A DNA stretch of 64,000 nucleotides from Zygnema cylindricum (lineage: Eukaryota > Streptophyta > Zygnematophyceae > Zygnematales > Zygnemataceae). Position numbers and translations under genes: made by a program. The stretch covers positions 1-64,000 of the forward strand of contig JBBHKE010003279.1 of assembly GCA_037447655.1 (NCBI GenBank). The letters run 5' to 3'. Shown in pieces: positions 1 through 10,697 of the stretch. Position 1 is the first letter of the stretch. Every line of letters starts with the position of its first letter. The notes beneath the pieces were generated by a model. It was not told where the DNA came from, did not search any database, and saw nothing but the letters and a program-made list of their open reading frames with translations.

Positions 1-401
1 ACACTAATTATACAAACTAATAACAGTGTTTATACTAATTATACAAACTAATAATTGTATTAATATTGATTATACTCACTAGTAACTGCTGTAATACTAA
101 TAATACACTAAAACAAATTATACATACAACTAACTGAACCAATACTAATTATACAAACTACTAACAATTATACAAACTACTAACAGTAAAACACTAACAA
201 TACATACTTTAAACTGTACTAATACTTATTATATAGACTAATAGCTGTACTTATACTAATGGTACATAATAATAACTGTACCAATACTAATTATACAGAC
301 TCATAATTGTAATCATACTGATTATACATACTAATAACTTTCCTAATACTAATAACAAGTACTAATAGCTGTAGTAATACTGACCGTACTAATACGGATT
401 A
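1..401. repeat. Degenerate A+T-rich tandem array (TACTAATTATACA type)
   Basis: The stretch is made of loosely repeated words such as ACTAATTATACAAACTAATA and AATAACTGTACTAATACT. The same word family reappears at about 7001-7111, 7952-8089, 8834-8960 and 21640-22720. It carries no open frame of note. The pieces up to 8960 look like one original array later split by the transposons described below. The family identity is unknown. Confidence 0.7.
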
Positions 402-413
402 GGGTCAAGTTCC

Positions 414-1054
414 TATTAGTTTTAGGTGCTCACCTTAGCCCCTGGCCGAGGGCTAAAGTAGATAAGCCTAGAACATACACTAGAAGGAAGTGCCGATATG
501 TGGCTCACAAAGGGTTTAGAGATAGGAGTAGAAATAGATGTAGACAATAGATTGAGGCAGCTTTAGGCAGCTATAAATGGAATTATAGAAGTAGGAATTA
601 CAATTATCACTCGGACATTCTTTATCTAATTAAGCACGATTCTCCTCCAATGACTATTCGTCTAATCTCTATGATCTCTATACAATGATGTTTTCTATGA
701 ATAAAACTATTGCACATCATTGCCTACGAAATGCTATGAAAGCTTGTTCTAAGAGAGATAATCTCTTTTTGTGGAATGCTTGCTATTTGTACATGTGCAC
801 TCCAATCTGAATGTTAAATGTGTGCACCGTGTGGTCCAATTACTACACGCCAAAATCGGTAATGTTAGCCGTCAGTGGCCGCTCCCAAATGTGCGTCAAA
901 ATTTCCGCCAAAAAATGTTTGTCGCGGAATCCTCACTCGATTCCGTATAATTCGATCTTTTCGTCCGTACAATGTCGGCAATCCGATTTCCGTACACAAT
1001 ATCGGCGCTCCGAAATCCGTAAATAATATCATCCGAGATCGCCTAAAATCTACA
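414..1054 (-). repeat. Left LTR (3' LTR on the minus strand)
   Basis: This is a near-copy of 5624-6265. It starts TATTAGTTTTAGG on the plus strand and ends CCTAAAATCTACA. A 202-codon minus-strand ORF (1473-865) begins outside the LTR and runs through its boundary, so it is probably fortuitous. Confidence 0.8.
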
Positions 1055-1083
1055 CTCCCACTCGAGCTCGTGTCGATATTCTC

Positions 1084-1743
1084 CTCGCTCCTCGATTTCA
1101 TCGATCGGTAATATGCAGTCAGCGATTTTAATGGTACTGTACTTGCCGTGCTCCTCGATTTCAGCAAATCGATAATTTGCGATCCACGCTTCGATGGTAC
1201 TGTACCTGCGTAAAAAGTTATTTCCGTACATTCTGTACTATGTGAATCTATAGAATCTGAATTTTCGTTAGAACCGAGAAGATCTTGTTGTACGTAAATT
1301 TTTTGTCCGTTAGGACCACCTGTGGTCCTTAGAATCCTGTCCGGTCGTACGTGGACTGAAATGAGCCATGTGCCATACAAAGAAATTGCGCCGCTGGCGA
1401 CTTGGTCCTCTGTTACTGACTCCCCAATCGGATTACATGACGTGTAATCCTTGTCGTTCGTGCGATCCTCCAAAACAATATTTCGCGTAATCCATAGTGA
1501 TCTTGGACCATCGATTACTGTCGCGAAGTGAACATATTTCGACGTCGCAAAGTGTCGGGTGATTAATATGTTGTCGCTCGACCAATTTACATCGTTCGAT
1601 ATGCAAATTTGTGGTCACAACGACGTCGATCGAAATAGGCTATCGAAATGGGCAATCATACTTTTTGTTCGTGAAGCGTCGCGTGATAAAACTGTCGTCG
1701 CTTGACCAATTTCAATTGTTCGATGCGCGAACTTGTGGCTGTG
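1084..1743. repeat. Short imperfect duplications inside the LTR element
   Basis: Two roughly 64-bp units (about 1084-1147 and 1148-1212) share CTCCTCGATTTCA at the start and ATGGTACTGTAC near the end. A second pair, about 1543-1617 and 1671-1743, shares words such as GACCAATTT and CTTGTGG. These lie in the part of the element next to the 3' LTR. I recognise no protein here. Confidence 0.5.
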
Positions 1744-2084
1744 ATTACGGCGCATGTTCTCAAAGGTACTTGTACCGCCACCTTTGTCGCATCCATATAG
1801 TGGGAGGCGCTCTAACAGTTTTGTACTTTCACGTTTCCCCTTTGCTTTCTTGAATTATTGTGCTCCTATTTCTTCTAAGTCTTTTTCTTCTCTATCATTC
1901 TGCAGGGTGTCATAGCTTAGACTCTCTTTGTCTATTAGAATGTCATGACTTAATTTTTTTTTCTAACTCAGGTTTTTTCTTTCCTCAAAGCTGTCTGCCC
2001 CTTTTTTCTATCTTAATCCTTCAAAAAAAAATTGCCATGGAATTTAGGGTTTTGGATTTCCTTCCCTTTTCTCCCATCCACGCC

Positions 2085-3566
2085 TTATGCTGCGCATCTT
2101 ATGTGGTGGCCTTCCGCTGTGAGGTAGCCTTCCGCTGGCGGAGACCTGAGGCTACTCCCTACTTGTCTCTTGATTTCTAGAGGTAAGAACGACTTTCTTG
2201 CTCCTTGATGAGGTTCCATCTTTAAGCTTTTGATCTCCGTTTCTCTTTTTGTTTGCTGAAATGAGATCGTGCATTCTTTCTCTGCTGTTGCTCCTGCAAT
2301 TTGAGTTTTCTTATAGGGTAAAAATTTAAACACACATGTTAGTTTTTCTTTGTGAACTCCTTTTAACCCATTCATGCATTCCGCTATGATTTTTCTATGC
2401 AGTTTCTCTTCCACGGGCTGCATGACCAGCTGAACTTCGGCCGTTGCCCGAATCCAGGAGGATGGGGATGTGGCAAGGCTACTTATCCTCCCAAATTTCG
2501 GTAAGTTTCCTTTCTCCCTCATTTGAGAATCTCCACTACCTATCGTATTTCTATTTAGGGTTAGCAATACCTCCTTGTAGGTCCATGGAATTATCTTGGC
2601 CTAAATTTCTGTCATCTTGTCTTCCTGTTCAGATTTGGCCACTTTTCTTGATGGATTGGACTCAATTCGGGAGGTCGACTTGATGTGTACTCCCACTATT
2701 GTCGAATTCTCGGCTCCATCCTTGTGAGTTTTTGTCAATCTGTCCACTTTTTGCTAGCATTTCTTATTTGGAGAGATGCTTAAGAGAGATTGAAGAGTTA
2801 GTGTCATTCTTTAGAGTTTTGCTAAATTTGCTTTTGTTGAAGCTCCTTCCTTTGTTTAGACAGAGTTCTTTCTTGCAATTGTTGTAATGACAATTTCTGA
2901 CTCCATTTCTGACCCCTCATTTTCTCCTCTTTTGTTTGCAGATTTTCCATCTTTTCCTATGATGTGAGGACATGTGATGTCCTCCTTGAAGGAGGTCTTG
3001 ACAACGATTTTGAATGTTCCGGCATCCTGCTCGCTTCTCGACTCCTCCTCGCTTGAGTCGTCAGATGGTAAGTTCCTACCTGTCCCCTCGTTTGCCATGC
3101 TCAATTTGTTAGTCTTTGAGGTGGCTATAATCGATTTTAATTCAGATTTTCCTTTTTCTGTGGCTGCCTTATATCTACGTCTTTGAGTGTCAGCCTCTAA
3201 TCTGAATTTCTTTGTGTTAGTTCCAATATTGGTTAACTCTAACACTTCTACCCATGGTGTGTTAGTTTCATTTTAAATGTTCTCTAACTCCTTTCTCCAT
3301 TGTTTTGTAGGACCTTTGTCCTCTTCCACACTTGGGTCTTGTCAACCTATGAGGTTTGTGATGGCGAGTGATGAGGTGGACTTGGAACTCTTGGTTGTTG
3401 ACGGTGGTGTTAGATCTGAGGAGCGTTTTGTCGTCATTTCCCTCTTTGGCGAGGATTCGACTTCCTTGCTCATGGTGCTCCCTTTTTTGCTCTCCTCATT
3501 GTATTTGATGATGAGCTTCAACTTGTTAGCATCTAAATCACCTGTCATGCTTGTTGATGGTTGCAC
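2085..3566 (-). pseudogene. Remnant coding region downstream of gag in the LTR element
   Basis: Several short minus-strand open stretches (3566-3342, 3245-2856 and 2567-2085) encode Ser/Lys/Glu-rich peptides resembling disordered protein. They are separated by stops and frame changes. None shows the motifs of integrase, reverse transcriptase or RNase H. They may be the broken C-terminal part of the element's single protein or filler unrelated to pol. No function is assigned. Confidence 0.35.
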
Positions 3567-3924
3567 CTCGTTTCCCTGTGTTCCCTCTTTGCCCCTTCAT
3601 GTGCCACCATGTTTTACCTTCCTTGCTGGATTTTGCTTTTGACCTCCTTGTCAGTTTCCATTTTGCAGATTATCGTTTCTGCTGTGGGCAATGATGCCCC
3701 TCGTAGTCGCATGTCCGGTTTCTGTAACCCCATGGCTGCTACTCTTCCCATGCTTTCGCATGCTTCCGAAGCTTCCGCGGATTTATGTGCCAACTGATTG
3801 GTGAGTATTCAGGCTAATTCGTGTGTGGATCCTTGTTGTGCTATCTTTTTGGAATCTAACTATATAACTGTGACTTCCATTTTCACCTTTTGTGTCTATC
3901 TGTCCGATGTCTGTTCTGGATTTT

Positions 3925-4400
3925 TCTTTTCCTTTATTGGACTTTTTCTTACTTCGCCTTGACTTTCCTAGTGACAAGTTGTTGAGTTCAGATCCGCTCG
4001 TGAGGCTTGATTCCTTACCAAAACCAGAATGTGGAGGTGGAGTCTGAGAGGTCGAATTGGTTTGTGACACTTGGAATCGGCATATCAGCATGTTGCTGGT
4101 CGTTGGCCATCCCCATGTAAGTGTCTCCCACTCTCTTCTCTTTCCTTGTCCCTCCCACTTTTTCTTTTCCTTTATTGGACTTTTTTTTACTTCGCCTTGA
4201 CTTTCCTTGTGACAGGTTGTTGAGTTCAGATCCGCTCGTGAGGCTTGATTCCTTGCCAAAGCCAGAATGTAGAGGTGGAGTCTGAGAGGACGAATTGGTT
4301 TGTGACACTTGGAATCGGCATATCGGCATGTTGCTGGTCGTTCGGCCATCCCCATGTAAGTGTCTCCCACTCTCTTCTCTTTCCTTGTCCCTCCCACTTT
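3925..4400 (-). repeat. Two tandem copies of a 238-bp unit in the gag 3' end
   Basis: The blocks starting near 3925 and 4163 are almost identical; for example GTGACARGTTGTTGAG starts at 3971 and again at 4209. The 238-bp period is not a multiple of three, so the same peptide (CRFQVSQTNS...HSGFGKESSL) is read in one frame from one copy and in another frame from the other. This explains two long overlapping minus-strand ORFs (5346-4015 and 4397-3783). Confidence 0.85.
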
Positions 4401-5346
4401 TCCGATCTCCTGCGGTGTTTTGAAATACTTGCAGTTTGTTAGTGATGAGCGTGAAATATGATTTGGTGATCCATGTCCGATGGTTAACTGCTTGCCATTT
4501 CATTTTTTCTTTGAAATGCCTTGTGTCCTTGTCCATCAGTTTTTGTTCGGTGCTGACATTTCTGCCACTCTTTTGAAGATATGTCGGCTGCTCCCATTTG
4601 GCTTGGTTGGAGACATCTTTCATTGTGGTTTCGCTGCCACGGGTGTTCTCCTTTCCCTTTGCCCCCTGCTTGCGAATCTCTGCACCCCCTGCTCGGTAAG
4701 CAGGCACTCCCGAATCTGCCGTGATCTGTTTTGAGGAGTTTGTGTCGCAGCTGCCTTTGATTGTTGCAGTTTCTTGCTGAGGTTTGGATTTACCTTGTTT
4801 GTCGCCTTGGCTGTCTCCACTCCCTTTGTGCAAGATGTTTTGTACCTGCATGAAGTTAGACTCATCCTTGTTTTTGGTGCGAGTCTCCTCCTTCTTGTCA
4901 GTGTCACCTGAATGTGAGTGACTGACCCTGTGTTCTCCTTTTGTCTCACTTGCAGGTGAACTGTTGGAGCCATCAAAGTGTGTGTCAACTTTGGACACGT
5001 TTGCTGTGATGGATTCGATATCCAACAGCAACTCCACCACTTCGTTCCACTCCCACTGTTCCGCGTTCTGCTCCTCCAACCAAGTGAGGACATCTGCGAA
5101 CTTTTTTGGTAGTGAAAGAATCAACCAACAAATCTGCGTGGCCATTGAAAATTTTATGCCTGCTGACTTTGCTTGGTCTAGTAGATTAGAATAGTGAGTG
5201 ATGTATGATTTGATGGGTGTTCCATCTTTAAAAGATGTCTGAAGGATATTCTTAGTTAGCTCGGTCTTCTTAGACCATGTAAGTGTGATATGCTCCTCTG
5301 TGCATGTGACTGAGTTGTGATCGTCCTTCGCACTTGGAGAACCCAT
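4015..5346 (-). pseudogene. Copia-type gag-like polyprotein, truncated or frameshifted
   Basis: The 443-codon ORF resembles the UBN2/Retrotran_gag_2 region of Ty1-copia gag in its first quarter. Residues about 25-115 follow the family pattern, with 'SFKDGTPIKSYITHYSNL' leading to 'LILSLPKKFADVL' and then a Trp/Glu-rich helix. The remaining three quarters are Ser/Lys/Glu/Thr-rich and low complexity. I see no CCHC zinc knuckle. The usual N-terminal gag segment is not in the same frame; an upstream ORF (5470-5270) may carry part of it. The 3' end runs through the out-of-frame 238-bp duplication, so the C-terminal 30-odd residues are probably not original. The protein would form the element's particle or bind its RNA if functional. 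Confidence 0.55.
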
Positions 5347-5623
5347 TGTTGTCCTTGTTCTCTCTTACATCCCCTTTGACCTTGTTGCATGTTTGACGCG
5401 GTCTCTCATGATATGTTCCCTGCCTAAATGTTTGGTCTTCTGCTTGGGATTTGGTTTCCAACCAAACCATTGATTAAGTTTAATGTTTACTGCCTTTGCA
5501 GCCTTTACAGGAATCACAAGTGACGTCGCTGTGGACTCACTGCTTGGATTCGCCTGCCCTCGACTCCTCTACTCTAAGAACCTTGAAGACACACGGGGCA
5601 CTGCTTAGAGTGGGCCAATAACC

Positions 5624-6265
5624 TATTAGTTTTAGGTGCTCACCTTAGCCCCTGGCCGAGGGCTAAAGTAGATAAGCCTAAAACATACACTAGAAGGTAG
5701 TGCCGATATGTGGCTCACAAAGGGTTTAGAGATGGGAGTAGAAATAGATGTAGACAATAGATTGAGGCAGCTTTAGGCAGCTTTAAATGGAATTATAGAA
5801 GTAGGAATTATAATTGTCTCTTGGACATTATTTATCTAATTAAGCTAGATTCTCCTCCAATGACTATTCGTCTAAACTCTATGATCTCTGTACAAGGATG
5901 TTTTCTATGAATAAAACTGTTGCACATCATTTCCTACCAAATTGCTATGAAAGCTTGTTCTAAGAGAGATAATCTCTTTCTGTGGAATGCTTGCTATTTG
6001 TACATGTGCACTCCAATCTGAATGTTAAATGTCTGCACCGTGTGGTCCAATGACTACACGCCAAAATAGGTAATTTCAGCCGTCAGTGGCCGCTCTCAAA
6101 TGTGCGTCAGAATTTCCGCCGAAAAATGTTTGTCGTGGAATCGTCACTCGATTTCGTATGATTCGATCTTGTCGTCCGTACAATATCGACAATCCGATTT
6201 CCGTACACAATATCGGCGCTCCGATATCCGTAAATAATATTGTCCGAGATCGCCTAAAATCAACA
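5624..6265 (-). repeat. Right LTR (5' LTR on the minus strand)
   Basis: This is the second long terminal repeat, closely matching 414-1054 with scattered substitutions. It ends AAAATCAACA and is followed by the target duplication GTTCC at 6266-6270. Promoter activity for the element would lie here, reading leftward. Confidence 0.8.
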
Positions 6266-7111
6266 GTTCCATCAATAAAAAAAGTAGGGTAGTTTTCGGA
6301 AATCCATGCCTATCTCTAGCAGACCATACCGCTTATTTTGTTTTTATACGCAAATCAATATTACAAAGAATCTTGTCGATACTCTTCGAAGGTCTGGGAG
6401 GTAACATTGATCGTCGGATATCCATTCGCGAGCCATCGCTTCATTTTTATCTGTAGGTGACAACGTACTTGTAAGAGGTGGGTTGGCAACTACAAAAAAA
6501 TTCTGAATCACGACACACTGGACGATTAAGCTACATGTCAATGTGGCCAACCAACAAAAAATCACAAGATTTGCACATGGTATGTACCTTTCAAAATGCA
6601 ACTGAAAATAAAAAAATGTTATCTCGAAATGGTCCTTTGTCGCACTATTTTTGGCAACGCTCTTTCGCCACACTATTTTTGGCAAAGGATTTTCTTCATG
6701 TTCGAAAACAGGAACCCTAAAAAATGAGCTGGCGTGAAAGACTGGCTTTTGCAAAAAGTAAACAAGTTTTATCGTATTATGACTTGGTTTCCAGGTAAAT
6801 GGTACGCAAGTGAAGATTAGAAGTGAAATTTGTCGGTGTTAAAATTTTTAATAATATTCAATATCGGATCGTAGCTTACGTGGTGCCACTCAATTAAGAA
6901 CACGTGGTTTACAAACTTTTCGTGATGGAACATCGACTCAATCAACTTGGCCCGTTGAGTTTGCCGTACGATTACACAAACGACTGATGGAACTTGACCC
7001 TTATACGTATTAATAACTGGACTAACACTGATTATACGCAAATAAATAGTATGAATAATATATATTAGTACAATTATTAGTCTTCATAATTAGAATTAGT
7101 ATAGTTATTAG

Positions 7112-7951
7112 TAATGTTGGGTATCGGGTAAATTCGTATAGCGATAATTTCAATATTCAATATATCGAATATCGATCGAGCAGATTCCTCGATATATCGT
7201 ACCGATACCAACATAAATTATCGCGATATATATTATTTTTTAAATTTAATATTTTATATTTTTATATAGTATGTTATTTTAGCGAAAAAAACAAATTGTT
7301 TGATACGCCACGTACGACGTGATTTTTGTTCGATGACTTAAAGGTAGACGCCGCAAAATGTAACCGACAAAAAAGTACTAATTCTATAATTCATATAATT
7401 ACTTATTTGGGCTATGGTTACATCGGAGGTCTTTGTAATAGTACGGACAACAAAATTTATGTATTACAGAGGCCTCGATTACATCCCGTATCGTCTGTAA
7501 ACAAGTTTTTACATAGGTGTTTTGATTTGAGTGGTTCCTTGTAAGTTGACGATCAAATCTCTAAAATCGTCAAAAATTTGAAAACCGACCATTTTCGTAT
7601 GGAAATCCATACTTGCGTATTATCTATGTGTACTTCGCAAGTGTACCGCGTCAATATACCTTAGAGATCTCATTCACTCTACTGAAATTCAGGAAAAAAA
7701 CGTAGTTCTTTTCGACAAAGATTTTACGGTCACCATGTCCAAAGGCAAGTGACTTTAGAGACCTCTGAAAATTTTCATTTTTTTTTTTGTAAATGCTCGA
7801 TATATTGGCGATACGATATATTGGCAATATATATCGGCGATATATCGCGAGTTTTTTATTTTCGATATATCGAAGCGATACATCGATTATCGGGTACCTT
7901 AAATTCCACATATATCGAATATCGGCAAACGGTCCGCGATACCCAACACTA
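7112..7951. mobile_element. hAT-like non-autonomous element with a perfect 8-bp target duplication
   Basis: The element starts TAATGTTGGGTATCGGG and ends with the near-inverse CGCGATACCCAACACTA. It is flanked by identical 8-bp copies of GTTATTAG (7104-7111 and 7952-7959). An 8-bp duplication with a YARTG-type terminus fits hAT. The 840-bp interior is full of CGATATATCG-like palindromes near both ends and has no transposase ORF. The surrounding DNA is the A+T-rich array. Confidence 0.8.
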
Positions 7952-8089
7952 GTTATTAGCATGTATAATTAATCTTAGTACAGTCGTTAGTCTTTAGTAT
8001 ATATATTTAGTATTAGTACAGTGTTTAATTTGTATATTTAGTATTATTACCCTAAACTATTTTATAAAATTGTAAAAATGTTATAATTA

Positions 8090-8833
8090 GGGTGGCGTTC
8101 CATCAAACAAAAAGTGGGGTAGTTTACAGAAATCGGCGCCTATCCGTACCAAGCTGTACCGCTTCTTTGAAAAACATTACAGGGAACCTTGCCAATATTC
8201 TCCAAAGGTCCGGGAGGTAATAATGACCGTTAGATATTTTTTCGTGAAACATTCGCTTCGAAAGTTTATGTAAATGGTGATGTACCTCGACGAGGTACGA
8301 GGTACATCACCATTTACAGAAAAATTAAAGTTGCGACACATTGGATAATGAACATATCTGTCAAGACGGCAACCAACGAAAATCGAAAAATATCGCACAT
8401 GATGCATCCATTCAAAAACCCTAACCAAAATCACAAAAGTAATCTCGTAACAATATTCCGTCACGCTATTTTTGTTAGAGCCCATTCGTCACACAATTTG
8501 TGGCAGCGCTCATTCGTCGCGCGAAAAAAACAGAAAGTCAAAAACCCTAAAAAAAAATGAGTCGGTATCTAACAACGCGTTTGCAAAGAGTAAAAAACTA
8601 TGTTGTATGATGACCTAGTCCACACGTACATGGTACGCAAATGAAGATTTCAAGTTGAAGTTGGTCGGTGAGAAAAATATTTGATGATTTTCAATATACG
8701 GTCTTATCTTACGTGGTACCATTCAATTTTGAGCACGTGGGTTACAGACTATGCGCGATAGAACATCGTTCAAAATGTAGCATCTTGTAATGTTGGCCGT
8801 ACGATTACACAATTTCCTAATAGAACCTCACCC
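8090..8833. mobile_element. Harbinger/Tourist-like MITE copy 2 (intact length)
   Basis: The 744-bp element starts GGGTGGCGTTCCATCA and ends TAATAGAACCTCACCC, an imperfect inverted repeat. The flanks are TTA (8087-8089) and TTG (8834-8836). The interior aligns along its length with 6266-7000, giving two diverged copies of one family. Near 8278-8310 it contains a perfect local palindrome around CCTCGACGAGG. There is no coding capacity. Confidence 0.75.
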
Positions 8834-8960
8834 TTGCATCGATAAATAAAAAAACTATAACAAATAGAACTAAAAACTAAACTATAAAATAAAAGTGTAA
8901 AAATACTAATTATAGAGACTTATAATTGTTCTAATAGTAATTATACACTTATTTTATACT
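8834..8960. repeat. Right-hand remainder of the A+T-rich array
   Basis: Words such as TACTAATTATAGAGACTTATAATTG match the array at 1-401. The pieces 7001-7111 and 7952-8089 between transposons belong to the same array. Confidence 0.5.
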
Positions 8961-10697
8961 CGTCGTGTTTTTTAGCATTCAATGTATGTATCATGATTGA
9001 TGTTGTTTTGGTTTGAGTCTAAATCCTTTCGGCATCGAGTTCTTTCAATTTCTGTGCGTATTCTCTAATTTTGTGTGGATCCTATCACCACAAACAACAG
9101 ATGGAAACACCTGATGATTTATGACATCATGTACGGTGTGAACACCTTTCACACGTGTAGTAATTATTCGAGCAAAATCAATTTTTTTCTTGTCTCCAAA
9201 CACCATAATATTAAATAGTGTTGTCTACCGTGAGGCTCATGCTGATATTCGAAATGTATATCTTTTTTGACCTACCGATAATTGATATATCGATCCGATA
9301 TATCAAAAAGGGTAATATAGCGGAGAAATTAAGGTGTATCATGATAGGTTATCGGGTCGTTGCTATGAGGGTTAATCAAGCTAATTCGGCGCCCCTAAAT
9401 TTTTACCAAATTCTTAAATAGAATGATTAAAAAAACCCTAAAAAACAAATTACACTGACTGATTTCCTTGAAAATCCCCAAATTCCCAAGTGGCGTTAAT
9501 CACACTAATTGTTCTTTAACACTAAATATTTGTTGACGCTAATTGTGATTCGCGGTGTATTGCGATACTTACGTACGATGGTTTGCCAAAAAAAAATAAA
9601 AAGCTCCCCTTCCCGTTCCCATACCCCCCACCCCTTAGGGGAAAGGGGGTATTCCTACGTACATTTTCTGGTACATTTCTTTATAATGCAGCTGTACGGA
9701 ACTCAGCCTCTCAACAAATATATCGCGATGATTTTTGCTGGCCCCTTGAGCGATATATCGAGCCCTTTGAATCTTCGATATATATCCAATATTGATTTTA
9801 CCGCGATAAACAAGTTTCCGTACAACCCTAATATCAAATTATCAAGCCATGTGCGCGATGTTGCAGTGTGTCCAGTCGAAAAATTAGATCCCACGCGACG
9901 AGTGGCAGAAAAATATATTTTGTCAGAAACCCGACGCGGCGTTGCGACGACGTCAAAAGGTACAAATAGCGCCAAAATGAACTGACTTTCACCAATTTCC
10001 AATTTTCCACGGTTATGTGCAGCACAACTGCACAACTCATGTTCCTGCCGCTTGTCGGGTCGAATTTCCTTGTCGATTGCACGTACGGTTTTACTCCACG
10101 GGCATCGGTTAAGATTCTGACGCTTCGAGACAAAGTCCGTTTTTTTTTGCTACCAGGGATTGGACCTCGTGGGCCACGCGCCACAGAATTATAATTTTTG
10201 GGTCATAAATGAGAAAACGCTTTACTCTGAAAAACGAGCAATAATAGACCGACAAATGCTCAATGATTGCAATAGCCGCTGGAAATCGGGCGAACCTTTA
10301 AAGTTTGCTACACGTGCTATTTATGGAAAGAAGATAAAACAAGATGCACAAAAACTCCTCAAGAAAATTCTGACAAACTATTTTTAAAGTCGCAAAAGGA
10401 AACCGGTCCAATTTGAGATTTGATGCCAAAACATCTTGGGGACGTGTAAAACAGCCTGAAATGTTTATTTTTCACATATTTCTGTTTTGGCAGTCATTAT
10501 ATCTTTTTCTGTTTGTCATTGCCACGAGGCTTGTTTGCGTGGCCAAAGCCACGCTACAGTACAGACAAGGTTTCTTACGAGTTGCAAGATTCAGTACAGT
10601 ACTGTACGGTACGGTATGATACGGTACGGTACAGTATAGTACAGCACTGTACCGTTGATGAACAATGGACCCCAAACTCAAAAGGGCTTCGACAGTA
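8961..10697. other. Transposon-relic spacer
   Basis: I find no gene. CGATATATCG-type palindromes at about 9280-9310 and 9718-9790 look like relics of the hAT-like family at 7112. The end ...GATTCGCGGTG at 9557, followed by TA, is the right terminus of the TA-flanked MITE family (compare 47027); its left end is not clear. A 75-codon ORF at 10160-10387 (plus) has a Lys-rich tail but no recognisable domain. Confidence 0.4.
10590..10655. repeat. GTAC/TACGG short tandem repeat
   Basis: CAGTACTGTACGGTACGG-type words run for about 60 bp. They are self-complementary around GTAC. No other function is seen. Confidence 0.6.

Larger units (their letters stand above)
414..6265 (-). mobile_element. Non-autonomous LTR retrotransposon (gag-like ORF only)
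   Basis: Two direct repeats of about 641 bp (414-1054 and 5624-6265) bound the element, and GTTCC is duplicated on both sides (409-413 and 6266-6270), a 5-bp target site. Read on the minus strand the LTR begins TGT and ends AATA rather than the usual CA. The only recognisable coding signal is a Copia-type gag-like ORF on the minus strand after the right-hand (5') LTR. I see no protease, integrase, reverse transcriptase or RNase H motif in any frame, so movement would need proteins in trans. The element sits inside the MITE at 402-7000. The primer-binding site next to 5623 does not look like the common initiator-Met type. Confidence 0.8.
402..7000. mobile_element. Harbinger/Tourist-like MITE copy 1, interrupted by an LTR element
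   Basis: The left end is GGGTCAAGTTCC at 402-413 and the right end is its perfect inverse, GGAACTTGACCC, at 6989-7000. Both sides are flanked by TTA (399-401 and 7001-7003). A 3-bp TWA target duplication with a GGG-starting inverted repeat is typical of PIF/Harbinger MITEs. The left end stops after 12 bases because an LTR element is inserted there; the MITE body resumes at 6266. Without the insert it would be about 742 bp, almost the same as the uninterrupted copy at 8090-8833, to which 6266-7000 is clearly but imperfectly similar. No transposase is encoded. Confidence 0.8.

Noticed and set aside
9834-10184. 116-codon minus-strand ORF beginning MARGPRGPIPGSKKK
   Set aside because: No domain, overlaps two other open frames, and lies in transposon-relic DNA.
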